A DNA stretch of 64,000 nucleotides, from the NCBI GenBank assembly GCA_006538405.1, contig BJKQ01000004.1, forward strand, positions 2,480,001 through 2,544,000, written 5' to 3'. Below are positions 1-11,078 of this stretch, piece after piece. Under the pieces are notes generated by a model. The model ran no database searches, was not told the DNA's origin, and was given only the letters and a program-made list of their open reading frames with translations. A program made the position numbers and the translations under genes. Each line of letters opens with the position of its first letter. Within the stretch, counting starts at the first letter, position 1. The stretch is from Hansfordia pulvinata (lineage: Eukaryota > Ascomycota > Sordariomycetes > Xylariales).

Positions 1-1265
1 AGTCGTGTCTCGGCGGCTTCGACTTATAAAACTGCCTCGAACAAAGGCGATCCACTTGGACCGACCAGTCTATGCCAGCAATACGAATAGGCAGGTATTT
101 CTTGATATCGGTACGGGACGTTTTCCGCCAGGACAAGGGTCCTCCTCAACAGCAAGCAGCACCGAGCCGTACGACGCCTAGCATGTACGTGTGAAACATG
201 GTCAACGCCTCTGGCTTAAGAGTGCCCGCATTGAGGGGGAGGGAGGGTCGTGGTGTGGCCGAGGCACATCACGGTACGTAGGAGTCACGGGTCTATAAGC
301 TACTGGCTTGCCTGCATCGTCATTGTCGCCTGCATCTAGAAGTATTGAGGGAGCAGGCGTAAGACCAGCCGACCCCCGCCAAAGAGGGCACTGGGTTGGC
401 TGTTGTGATTCGTCTGCCGCCTCTGGCAGACGATCACACCCAGGAACAGCGCGGCTTCATTGGCTCGGCACGGCAGCTTCGCACCACGGATGACTGACAA
501 AACCGGTATTTCCATAATCAAGTCACCTGACTATAGTCTGTCCGCACTTACGGATAGGTACGGTTGGCACGCACAGAGGTTGGCAGTCATCGCACGACCA
601 TGGGCTCACGGCAGACATATACGTCCAGTACATGTACATGTACAGACTGTACAGACCTGTGGGCAATTCCTGGAGCTCGGAGCTTCAGCAGTCTCAACCG
701 CAGCGTCCTGCTCCGCATACGCGTACACGACGGCACGTGGTAGTTTCAACATGCCTTAATATGAAGTGTGCTTCAATCAGTCGAAGGTCTCTTGGTTCCA
801 GGTTGTGCAGATTCCATCCATGGATCTACGTAAGATACCAGGGCTACCTAGGTACTTAACCCAACTTCTACAAGTTTACGGATACGTCCCTGCAGGTGAC
901 GGCGCACAGGTGGCAGCCCCATGGTAATGTACCTACCTACCTTAGGTACCCTTCCATAAGTGGGGGCCGCGACGCACAGTTGACCCCGCCAGTCCACCAT
1001 GTCGTAAGTACCCCTGGCCCTAAAAGTCATGTTGGCCGAGCCGGCCAAGGCAACGCGTCTGACAGTCGCGTCGTCGCCGATCCCCCATTGAACGTCAATT
1101 CCGGCAGTGCCCGGTTTCGAACCCACAAGAAGCACGCACATGGGCACACACCGATAGCTCGAGGATTAGCTTTGTGCTGTGGGAGGGCCCCTCGATACCG
1201 ACATTCTTTCGACTGCGCAGGACGGAAGACACCTCACAGCATTCGCGCACGTCACACCACGTGCC
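1..1265. other. Left-edge region without a supported gene
   Basis: All open frames here are short, lack recognisable domains and overlap each other on both strands. The stretch holds AT-poor intergenic DNA and one cluster of the dispersed TACCTA/TAGGTACC motif at about 931-950. A weak tRNA-like A-box/B-box pair near 1029-1125 does not fold into a tRNA. Part of it is presumably the promoter and leader of the gene that starts at 1266. Confidence 0.5.
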
Positions 1266-3778
1266 ATGGAACCAACATCCTCAGACTTGTGCCCCTCGCA
1301 GTCCGAACTGCTGGGAGACAGGCATCTCAACCGCCGGCTGTTCCAAATCCCACCTGACCAGGCCTCCCTTCTTGACAACGAGGAATCGTGGGTACAAAAT
1401 GTCGTCAGGCGTCCACAGCAATTCGTCACGCCCCAGCTTCTGCAATCCGTCACGGCACATCGTTCGCGGCCTGACCGGCCAACTTCGCCCTTGAGGTCAG
1501 CACCTTCCGCTCCCAGGAGTCCCAGCATCGTCAGTCAGCGGTCATCGCGGTCCATCATCAGCCAAGCAGAACTCCCAAGTGAGGACGAAAGCGAAGCCGG
1601 CACGCAGTTGTGTTCATGGCCCGCCTCCCCGTCCGCAAGAGATGGCCCCGAGATGATCCTGCCCCCCAGCCGGGATGGTACGCATAGGGAGGATGCTGAA
1701 GACGAAAATCATGAGGAACAGTCTTCAAATCACGAGGCACGGCCGGCGGATCATGGCCTGGCGGCAGAGCGTGGCTCGCCAGAACAGCCGAGGCGGCCCC
1801 GCGAGTCGTTCATCACCCAACTACCTCCGATGTCCTCGCCACGACCCACTGTGCCAACCAAGGAATCCCAAGTGCAAGCTCAAGAGCTGCCTTCGAGTAG
1901 TGCTGAACAGGATGAAGAGCTCGAGGTCGAGGTGCCCGTGGGATACGTGCTCAACAAGCCATCAGTGAACAGAATAGCTCACCCCATGATGCCCACGCCG
2001 CCGTCTGCCCAGGTTGGCCAGGATATTATTCCAAGCACCCTCGACCCAGCAACTATCTCTCATCAAGCGCAAAGAGCGAAAGCCGCCGCAAGGGGCATCA
2101 CTTACAAGAAGGCTGGCAGCCTCTATCGACCAGCCCGAAGGCAAACCAGGTCAACGACCAGGCGTCTAAGCCAAACCATGAGTCGTCCTTGTCGGCCTCG
2201 ACAGAGAGCTCGAATTCGATAGCCCTCGTTTCTCCGTCCGTCATACCACCACCATCGATTATCCCCTCGACATTTCAGAGAACTGGGGAGACAGAGAGCT
2301 CGCAGGTGTACGCGCGGCCAGGTTCCTCTTCTCCTCGCAGAGCGCGACTGGCGATCGAGGAAGCGAGCTCTGTGCCTCTCCCGGTCACTTCATCTGCGTC
2401 AAGGCCTGGGTCACAGACTGGACACGAAAATATATCCAGGCCAGAAGCGGCGCTCGAACAAGTCCCATTTTCTCCGCATCTCCGTTCATCGCCACCTCGC
2501 CCCCTCGTGGTACAGCCAGAGCGTATTCAAAAATCAGTGCTCGATACCGAGCCCGAAGATAGACCGCAGCCAGATTTGCAGCCCGGAGAAAATCAGGGAT
2601 CAGAACCAGCACCAGAGATGAGGGCAGAACTGGTGCCTGGGTCGGGGCCCGAGCCAGGGCTCATGGCTCAGCCAGAACCTGGTGTCCAGCGAGAGCCAGG
2701 GCCAGAGCCAGAGCCAGAAGACCACCCTGCTTCCATGCCACAGCCCATCCGTGAAGAAGCAGGGCTGCAGGCACCGTTCATCCGGTACACCATTGCTTAT
2801 CCCACATATAAAGGCAGTCTCATGGACTTTATCGCTGCCTGCATCTACATCAAGCACCAAAGGGGAGCAATACGGACATCGTTATGTGACGACTTCATAA
2901 GAGCCTGGGCCGAGGAGTATGTCCCGTATGTGAAGTCGTGCGACGAAGCGGATCCCCCAGTCAAACCGATGTATGCCATTTCCTGGTACAACGACATTGA
3001 CGACGACCCGCTTTTTACTTCGCGAATCATCACGAAACAGAATCTCCAGTCAATACTCGAATTCTATCCTGACGAAGTCGAAGCTGCTCAACATGGACAC
3101 AAGAAGTCCTCCGCACCAGCCGCTGTCACAAGACCAAGCCCTCTCGAGCCAGCCGCCCCAACGCCGCGTCCCCTTGACACCGAAATCACCGAAGTCACCG
3201 AAGTCACCGAAGTCACCGAAGTCACCGAAGTCAGGGACGCTACCTCAGGCTCTGCAAAGGGCTCAGCATCAGTAGATGAAAAAGACGATAGCGACTCGGA
3301 AATTGACGCCTTCGAGAAGCCTCCACTACCACCCCCGCCCCAGGACGGACCATCGGCTAGGGCAACTGTTAATGTGACAGCATTACCTCCTGCCAAAAAA
3401 AGCGCACCATCGGGAGCTCTTGTTCGTTCTGTCTCTGAGAGTCACGGCCAGAAGCGACAACCGACAGAGGACGTTAACCCGAATGCACCAAAGCGAGCGA
3501 CGACAAGCTTTACCGAGACTTCAGAGCGACCAGGCTCCGCGGGCACTCACAGCAGCATAAGAACCGCTCAATCGAGGCCAGCAACCAGGAGCGCGGTCCC
3601 GACTTCCAGCGCTAAAGCGCGATTCGCACACCAGCCAGATGAAAGACGGAGACAGCTGAGCCAGTTCCTCAAGGCAAGACCCGCGCATCGGCTGCGAAAA
3701 CCTTACAGCGCAACGCAAGAGAGCATTGCCAGCTCGGCGCCTGTTGTCAACACGCCCACCTCAGGTCAGAGGCAGTGA
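1266..3778 (+). CDS. Unrecognised Ser/Pro-rich fungal protein, apparent one-base frame break
   Basis: I do not recognise this protein. The first ATG of the long frame is at 1266 (MEPTSSDLCPSQ). The frame stays open to 2222 and then continues in the next frame to the stop at 3778, giving roughly 835 residues. Most of it is low-complexity Ser/Pro/Glu-rich sequence, including a PEPE stretch near 2690 and a Thr-Glu-Val repeat at 3188-3232. One compact segment, about 2790-3110, looks folded and conserved: it contains YTIAYPTYKGSLMDFIAA, then DDFIRAWAEEYVPY and WYNDIDDDPLFTSR. The frame change lies between about 2100 and 2190, with coding-like composition right up to both sides and no good GT..AG pair of intron length. 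It has the same sense (one base missing) as breaks in other genes here. A short intron cannot be excluded. Probably nuclear or regulatory, but that is inference only. Confidence 0.6.
3188..3232 (+). repeat. Five perfect copies of a 9-bp coding repeat (Thr-Glu-Val)
   Basis: ACCGAAGTC is repeated five times without a mismatch, in frame with the gene starting at 1266, and encodes Thr-Glu-Val each time. The unit length is a multiple of three, so copy-number changes would leave the frame intact. Confidence 0.95.
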
Positions 3779-5282
3779 ATTCATCATGAGATTTGGGACA
3801 ATTTGGAAGTCGAGCTCGTGTTTTGGATCAGAGCTGGAGTCATGGATATAAGCGTGCCACCTGGATGAGTCTAGGGCCTAGAAAGGGCCGTATTCGAGGG
3901 TTGCCTTCGCAGCGTTGCCTTTCGTGCAGAAAGAACAAGCATAAGATTCATTGTACATACACAGAGGAGAACTTTCCGTAATCCTCCGTTGCGAGATGGA
4001 TTGTCTCAGTCGTCTGGCTGACTCTAGGGGCGGCATCTTCCACAAATGGCTGATCCGGTCACGACCAAGGAATTGAAGTATGATTGATAATTGTGTATGA
4101 AAGAGCGGCTGAAATCTTCCATGCGGTTCGAAGCGACCTGCACCATTGTGTGTGGGATGAACAAGGAGGACACGCGAAAGGAGAAGGGCTGTATTGCACA
4201 TACGAGTAGAGGTACGTGTATCAGAATAAAGCCCGGCAGCCAACTCGTGCCTGGCTCAGGCGGCCTGAATTGCACGCTTTATTAAAGGCTTTGGCTGGTA
4301 GTTGCATAGAGTGCATGTACCTGGTAGTCTTGCATGGCTGCGGAGGTGTATGCACTAAAGAGGTGAGCGGCCGGAGTCGCACATGCAGCGGGTTCAATGT
4401 CCAATGTGCCATGGTAGCTTCCCGCCAGGAAAGAGCGCCTAAGTGCGTGACCGGTCTAAACGACAAAGGTACAAAGAGGAGGACCGCCTGCGACAGTGTT
4501 GCCTAAAGGAGAGACAAACGTCCGCGGTGTACCTAAGTTCCTTCGATACGCCCAAGGCTTGAGGGAGTATTCTGCGAGGTACTCTCTCCCCATGCGTACA
4601 GTGGAGTATACTTATCCTGGAGTACTTATACCTGAGCCACGTACATGTGTACCTGAGTACTAGCCTGGTCCCGCCCACCACATTCTCCGAGGTCACTGCA
4701 CTGGATTGAAGCAGTGCCCGCCGTGGGGAGGGCAGGCTGTGGAAAATTACTTACCACCTACTTATCTGGCTGCCCCAGCCCAGCAGCCCACCTTGCAACC
4801 TGACTGAATCCTCCTTGCGACGACACCTTCACGACCGATCTTCCAACGACGCACGACGAGGGACTTTCGCTGGCGCAAAGTCTCGATTCTAATTCTCCCC
4901 TTCTCCTCGTCCATCCCACGAGGCAGTCACCCCACCTTCCGGACTCGATTCGATTCGACCCGACCGGCGCCGCCTGTTAAAGTCACCGCGACTGTCCACC
5001 ACGCCCTCACCACTACGACCAACCCCTCCCTCCCGCTACGGAAATCGCAACTACGATTTCCACCTAGCCGCGCCTGCCGTTTCACGCCGCGCGCATCCCT
5101 ATCGACCTCTACGACGTCCAGGCTTTGCGCGTCCCGCACTCACCAGTCGGGCCTGCTCCTCATCACGCACCCACTTGCTGCCGAGCGTCGCACCACCTCG
5201 ACTCTGAGTCCAGGCCTCATCTTCACCAGTCTTCCTCAAACAATCGCACACACCTCAAGCTCTGCACGCGTCATTCGCCATC
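3779..5282. other. Intergenic region and eIF4E leader
   Basis: No supported gene. The last 500 bases (about 4780-5282) are rich in CT and CCACC runs, with no long open frame that looks coding. This is typical of the promoter and long 5' leader of a highly expressed ascomycete housekeeping gene and fits the eIF4E gene beginning at 5283. Confidence 0.5.
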
Positions 5283-6225
5283 ATGTCTGAACAGGTCGAC
5301 CTCAAGTCCATCCCCATCTCTCCTGAGGGTGGAGAGAAGGACGCCGCTGCCGTCCAGGAGAACATGGCCGACAAGCTGGTCACCGTCTTCCACGACAAGG
5401 ACAACTTCAACGTCAAGCACCCCCTTCAGAACAAATGGACCCTGTGGTTCACCAAGCCCTCCAGTGGAAAGGTGAGTCCCGCTCACAGCCAAGCTTCCCA
5501 GTTGGCTGCTTTCCCCGCCCGGCCGCTCGGTGATGACTCTATCGTGTCTTCTCCTTCCGACGCCCCAAGCTAACTTTTGTCTGCTTCAGGGCGACAACTG
5601 GAACGATCTGCTCAAGGAAGTCATCACTTTCAACTCCGTCGAGGAGTTCTGGGGCATCTATGTAAGTTTCCCTCGCGCCAGCCCGGCTGCCCCCCAATCC
5701 CCTGCCCCCTCCCCCGACTAACCTATTGCACAGAACAACATTGCACCTGTCTCGGAGTTGGCTATGAAGTCCGACTACCACCTCTTCAAGGAGGGCGTCC
5801 GCCCGGAATGGGAAGACCCTCAGAACAAGCACGGTGGCAAGTGGTCGTACCAGTACAAGGACAAGCGCAGCATCGACATCAACGACCTGTGGCTGCACAC
5901 CATGCTGGCCGCCATCGGCGAGACGCTCGAGAGCGACGATGACGATGGCGAGGTGATGGGTGTCGTCGTCAACGTCCGCAAGGCCTTCTTCCGTGTCGGT
6001 GTCTGGACCCGCACCATCGGCCGATCCATCCCTGGACGCGGAGACGGTGACGTTTCCGGCGGCAAGGGCCGTTCGCCCGAGAAGGGCCAAGACGTTCTTC
6101 GTCAAATCGGCCGTCGCTTCAAGGAGGTCCTCCGCCTGCCCGCTGCCGAGACTGTCGAGTTCTCCGGCCACACCGACTCTGCCCACAGTGGCAGCACGCG
6201 CGCCAAGGCCAAGTTCACCGTCTAG
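5283..6225 (+). CDS. Translation initiation factor eIF4E (mRNA cap-binding protein)
   Basis: Cytoplasmic cap-binding subunit of eIF4F; it binds the 7-methylguanosine cap and recruits eIF4G. Three exons are read: 5283-5471, 5590-5661 and 5734-6225, with donors GTGAGT and GTAAGT, acceptors CAG, and a GACTAAC branch site in intron 2. The product is 250 residues, normal for fungi. Family landmarks are in order: HPLQNKWTLWF (residues 46-56), Trp67 and Trp113 as the expected cap-stacking pair with Glu114 after the second, and Trp84 in FWGIY on the eIF4G-binding face. The C-terminal half contains GRRFKEVLRL. Start chosen at the ATG that opens the conserved acidic N-terminus. The next gene (acyl-CoA synthetase) is convergent, about 840 bases downstream. 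Identity is very secure. Confidence 0.95.
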
Positions 6226-7061
6226 TGCGTTATCAAAGGAGGAATGGAGCTGGAAAACCTGGCGTCTGGGTGATAGTTGGCTATGACACAAGGCTATCTC
6301 TGCCATGGCAAGGTTGTGGACAAAAGCGCAGTCTTTCACAGTTACTATGGGTCTGGCGTCGAGCCCACGGCCGAATCAGACCCAGGTAAAGTCCTCATTA
6401 GAGCTTTGATGCTCTTGCTTAATGAAGTAAAGAGACACGGATCCTTGGAGGATTAGGCGCATGGATGGATGCTTTGATGAGAGGGAGTCTATTAAAAGTA
6501 GATCTTTTGGAAGAGGGGGCGAATGTTTCTCTTTTGTCTGACTTTTCTTTCCGCCGATATCCCGTAGTCCTTTCATCTGTACATCCTGCGTCTAGATGAA
6601 AATAGAGAACGAATCGCCATGATCAGCACTTCGTTGCGCGTTACGTGTTGCACCAGTAGGGCTGGAAGCGGCCGACAATCATTTACGTGACGCTGATAAC
6701 GTTTCTCTTTGTCACAAGATCTCCGCATTCACGTCAATCGACTCTCATTGGGATTTGGGTGCTGCAGCTTCTTGCAACTGAACCATCGAATCTAGGAATA
6801 CAGCCATCGAATGCTATCCAGAGAGGAGGGAAGAGATTCACCAAGAGCTCTGCAATAGCAGAAGCCCAGTATTAAACTCGACAGTCGGAAGAAATCTCCC
6901 CGCTCGCCTTTTCCAGCCCTGGCTGCTTTTTGTGCCCCTTCTGCAAGGTAGTAGATTATATATACATAGCTACGCGCACATGTACACCGTCCTCTTCCCC
7001 TCCTCCCCCCCGAATTGTCTCTCGTCCCTAGTGTGGCAGTCGAGCCGGGCGTGGGCGGTCA
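6226..7061. other. Convergent intergenic region
   Basis: Lies between the 3' ends of eIF4E and the acyl-CoA synthetase. No open frame here has recognisable content. It presumably holds both 3' UTRs; the part near 6950-7020 is AT-rich, then CT-rich. Confidence 0.5.
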
Positions 7062-9380
7062 TCACATCTCGTCGCCGCTAAAGTCGTCGCGGAAGACCTG
7101 CTTGACCAGCTCCTTCTTGTTGACCTTGCCCATGGCGTTGCGCGGTATGGCCGAGGGGAGGACGCGCAGCACCTGGGGGATCTTGTAGTTGGCGAGGCGG
7201 CCGCGGAGCGCGCGGCGCATGTCCATGGGCCGCCACAGCGGGGGCTGCGGCGAGGGGCCAGCGCCAGCGCCGCCAGCGTCCGACTCCAGGCCGACGCCGC
7301 TGTCGCTGCCGCTGCCGCTGCCGCCGCCGGCCCCCTTCCTCTGCCTCTCCTGCTTCTCCGCCTGGGCGCGAGCGAATTCCGGGCTCAGCACGACGATGGC
7401 ACCGACCTTGTGGCCCCACTTGCCCGAGGGCACGGCGACGACGGCCGCCTCGGCCACCTCGGGCAGCGACAGCATCTCGCGCTCGACCTCGAGCGCCGAG
7501 ACCTTCTCGCCGCCGCTCTTGATGATGTCCGCGCTCTGCCGGCCCAGGATGTAGTACAGCGGGCCCGAGGCCCAGGCGCCCGAGACGTCGGTGCTCGAGC
7601 CCGGCAGCGGCGCGGCCGGCGGGGTGGGCCCCTCCGCGCTCGAGGTCGCGGAGACAACCGCCTTTCTCCTGGGCGCCCGCTGGACGGCGACGTCCCCCGT
7701 CTTGAACCACGGCGCGCCGCCGTCATCGGCGGGGACGAACTCGCTGGCCGTGGCCGAGGGGTTGCGCCAGTACTCGCGGAAGATGGTCGGGCCGCGGAGC
7801 TGGATTTCCCCGGACTGCTCGGGGCTGGCTCGTCCGTCTGCGCCGCCTGCGTCGTCGTGGGAGGAGGGATGACGTGGCCAGTGTCCGTGTCAACGAGCCG
7901 GGCCTCGACACCGGGTAAGGGCCAGCCGACACTGGCGTCCACGCGGTCGGCCGGGTGCAGGCCGCATGACAGGGCCATGCCGACCTCGGTCATGCCGTAT
8001 CGCTCGAGCAGGACAGTGCCACGGCTCAGGTCGCGCCAGGCCCGCTTGACTGGCGTGGGCAGCGCAGCCGAGCCAGATATGGCCACGCGCATGTGAGCTG
8101 GGGACGCCGCCTCGCGCCCGGCCTCGGCCACGTCCGGCGGCAGATCTTTGTGTGTCGCCAGCAGTCGCGTATATACTGTCGGTACGACGGTGAAGAAGGT
8201 GATCTTGGCTCGCGACATGCATGCGTACTTGTCGTCTGTCGGCATTTCTGCCCCTGGACGTGCATTTCCATGAACGCCGTTGGTATGCGCCCCCGGCGGA
8301 GGCTCGAGGTAGGGGTTGGCGAGCCTCCGCCAGACGGCATCGGCGTTGAAAGGAAAGAGAAACTCGATGGTGCTCCCGGCAAATAGCGGCGTCAGAAGGG
8401 CGTTGACGGTGCCGTGGATGTGATGCAGGGGCAGGACGTGCAGCAGGCGGTCGGCGGGTGAATAACGCCACGCCTCGATCAGGGAGCGGCTTTGCGCGGT
8501 GAGGGCTGACTCGGGCAGCAACACGCCTTTGGGCCGGTTGGTCGTGCCGGACGTGTAGAGCATCATTCCCGCGCCATGGGTTTCGCTGCCCTCCGACAAA
8601 GACACAGCGTCGAAGCTATCTGTGCTTGAGCCCGCGTGCTTGGGCATTTCTAGAGTGGTAGGGCCCTTCCGAGCCGCCTCGGCCTGTTCTGAGGACGCGT
8701 ACGGGGCAGTGTCTGCAGCACCTCCCCGGCCTTTGCGGCATACTTGGGCGAGTGCAGCAACAGGCGCGCTTCCGAGTGGGACAGGATGTACTGGAGCTCG
8801 GGGGCCGGGAAGGGGGGGGATAAGGGAAGCGCAATGGCTCGGGCTGCCAGGATGGCCAAAAAGGTCACTGGGAGATGTCAGGCGAGGCCGCAGCGTGTAA
8901 AGGGGAGGGCTGCGAGCGCTTACCCACATAGTCGTAGCCGTTCTCTACGAGAAAGGCGACACGCTCGCCTTGAATATCGGAAGACCCGGCGGCAGCGTAG
9001 ATCCTGTCGCGGGCGCGGGACACGTCGGCCAGCAGGCCGCCATATTTGAATGTGCGGCCGGACAGACAGTGGGCGACGGCTTCGGAGTCGGGGTCGTGGG
9101 CGGCTATGGCCTCGAACACGGGCAGGCGGGGGAGGGACAGGGTGGAAGCCATCCTGAGATGCGGATTCCTCGGTCTAAGGTGAAGACGAGAAGAAAGACA
9201 TCTGGAGGGGCAGGCAGAGAAGAAACGACGAGGGAAGGCAGAGTGAGAGGCAGGGGGGAAGACGGCACAGCTCCGGCCGGAGGCACAGGGGGCGGCGAGA
9301 GGGCGAGAGGCCCCGGAGGTGAGGGTGCGGGCTGGCGCGGCGACGATCTGGCGGAGTCCGGGCAGGCGAGATGGGCGCAT
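7062..9380 (-). CDS. Mitochondrial AMP-dependent acyl-CoA (malonyl-CoA-type) synthetase, two apparent one-base frame breaks
   Basis: ANL-family enzyme that adenylates a carboxylic acid and transfers it to CoA; the layout resembles ACSF3-type malonyl-CoA synthetases. The ATG at 9380 is preferred over 9152 because the intervening 76 residues are Arg/Ser/Ala-rich without acidic residues, a typical mitochondrial presequence. Intron 8868-8923 (GTAAGC..CAG). Motifs in order: phosphate-binding loop YTSGTTNRPKG, HHIHG, YGMTE, FKTGD, LGRQSADIIKSGGEKVSALE, and the C-terminal catalytic Lys region GKVNKKEL. The frame changes twice, within about 8660-8735 and within about 7855-7885. Each equals one missing base, with family-like sequence on both sides and no room for an intron. 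It is either an assembly undercall or a recent pseudogene; I favour the former. An acidic Gly/Ser-rich insertion precedes the last 60 residues. Substrate is inferred, not shown. Confidence 0.8.
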
Positions 9381-10451
9381 GGTGCTACTGCAGAAGACCG
9401 GCGATGGCGAGGGCCATGGCCATGCGGGACGGGCTGCAGGCAACGCGTGCTCGGGATTGCAGGACGAGGGCGAGGGTAGCAGCAGCAGCAGCAGCAGCAG
9501 GGGACGAGGCCGGGAGCGGATCAGGGCCAATGGCAGGGATGGAGCTGAGAGGCAATCGGGCCGGGGGCCGAAAAAAGGCAGCACGAGAAGGCCGTGACGG
9601 AGAGAGAGGGAGAGCTGGAGAGCTGGCGATTGGCCGATGGCCGGGGCGAGCAGACTGTCGAATTGCTGGAGTGGCGATCGCGCAGAGACTCGTCCCAATG
9701 GCGTCGCGGGGGGCAGGGACGGGCGCACGATGGGATTTGGGTCAAAGGCCCTCGGGTTGTTTTGTTGGGGACTAATGTAATAAGGTATCGAGGCGTTCGC
9801 GGGGCGTCACGGGCGGGAGGCGGATGGGAGCCGGGCGCACTGAGTCGAGGCGAAGCGATGCGATGATGTGGGAATGCGATTCCATTCACACGTGTGAACC
9901 CGGCCGTACGGTTCCCATCCCATGGGTGTCTGCCGTAAATGTCGTGCTGAGCCGGTGAATCGCGGGTCTAATTGGCCAATGAGGTCGGTGGCACGGTGGT
10001 TGCCCGTCTAATACGGCGGGCTGGGGATACGAGTGTACCCGTACTGGCAGCTCGCAGCTCGGCAGGCAGGTACCTAACCTAACCTACTCGTACGGTAGGC
10101 AGCTGGAGACGCCACTACGGAGTACTGCCGCCCGCCCCACTGTCGGCCATTCATCTGTCGCCGCGGGGCGCGCCGTCGCCGGAAATTTCCCACCCTGAGT
10201 GCGCCTGTACTCGCACGAGTACTTGCATCATCGCCGTCGCTCGTCCCATCGCGTCCATCTATCTGCCTCAAGCTCCATCCACCTCGGTCGATTCCGCCCC
10301 CCGACCCGACAGCCCCAACGACGACCATCGCGCCGTCCCTTTCTGCCTCTGCTTCTGTCTTCCCGAGTCTCGCCCGCCGCCCTTCATCTCTCCTTTGTTG
10401 GGACGCCCGCGCGCCGCCACCCAGCCAGCCTCCCAAGCAGGGTCCCATCCC
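9381..10451. other. Divergent promoter region between the synthetase and the BolA gene
   Basis: Holds the leaders of two divergent genes. An AGC trinucleotide tract occurs at about 9478-9500, and a cluster of the dispersed TACCTAACC / CTCGTACG motif at about 10068-10100. The last 250 bases are pyrimidine-rich and suit the BolA leader. No coding sequence is supported. Confidence 0.5.
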
Positions 10452-11078
10452 ATGCTGCGAAGACTCGTCCCCGCCTGGTCCCGGGTCGCGGCCTCGCGCC
10501 ACTGCTTGTCCACCACCGCCGCAGCCGCCTCCAAGGCCGACGCACAGCCCGCCATGTCGGCCTCGGACACCCCCATGGAGGACGCCATCCGCGCAAAGGT
10601 CCGTCCGTCCCGTCTTCTCCATACTTAGCTCCATACCTTGGATAGCCCACGCCTTTGTCCCCCCCCTCTGCCCCTCTATTCATCCCCATCAACCCCCGAG
10701 AAGATGCCCCACCATAGCTCCCTTCTCCCCCCTCCCTTCTCGCACTCTTCAGGGTAGACGAGCCCCCGTACCTAACCCTGGTCTCCCCCCCTTTTCCCAA
10801 AGATCAACGACGCCCTCAAGCCCACCCGTCTCGAGATCTTCAACGACTCGCACAAGCACGCCCACCACAAGGCCATGGCCGGCAGCACCTCGCGCGAGAC
10901 GCACTTCCGCCTCGTCGTCGCCTCGGACGCCTTCGCCTCCGCCAGGTTCCAGCCCGCCCGCCACCGCATCATCTACCAGCTGCTCAAGGACGAGATGGCC
11001 CGCGAGGGGGGCATCCACGCCCTCCAGCTACGCACCATGACCCCGGAGGAGGACGAGAAGAGGGCCGCCGCCGAGTAG
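10452..11078 (+). CDS. Mitochondrial BolA-family protein (Bol1/Uvi31 type)
   Basis: BolA proteins work with monothiol glutaredoxins in Fe-S cluster handling; mitochondrial members help supply clusters to lipoate synthase and related targets (established for yeast and human). Two exons: 10452-10598 and 10803-11078, with a 204-base intron carrying a CTAAC branch site. The product is 140 residues. Residues 1-30 (MLRRLVPAWSRVAASRH...) form an Arg/Ala/Ser-rich presequence. The BolA fold covers about residues 42-130: RLEIFNDSHKHAHHKAM, then ETHFRLVVASDAF, RHRIIYQLLKDEM and GIHALQLRTMTPEE. The His in SHKHAHH and the His of GIHAL are in family positions. It is divergent from a mitochondrial acyl-CoA synthetase about 1.07 kb away. 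The first of two nearby ATGs was chosen because it gives the presequence. Confidence 0.9.

Noticed and set aside
1029..1125. tRNA-like A box (TGGCCGAGCCGG) and B box (GGTTTCGAACCC)
   Set aside because: The acceptor ends do not pair and the T-stem has mismatches, so no cloverleaf can be drawn; chance match.
7062..9380. Programmed ribosomal frameshifting in the synthetase
   Set aside because: No slippery heptamer or structured stimulator is evident, and similar breaks occur in unrelated genes at C/G runs, which points to sequence error.
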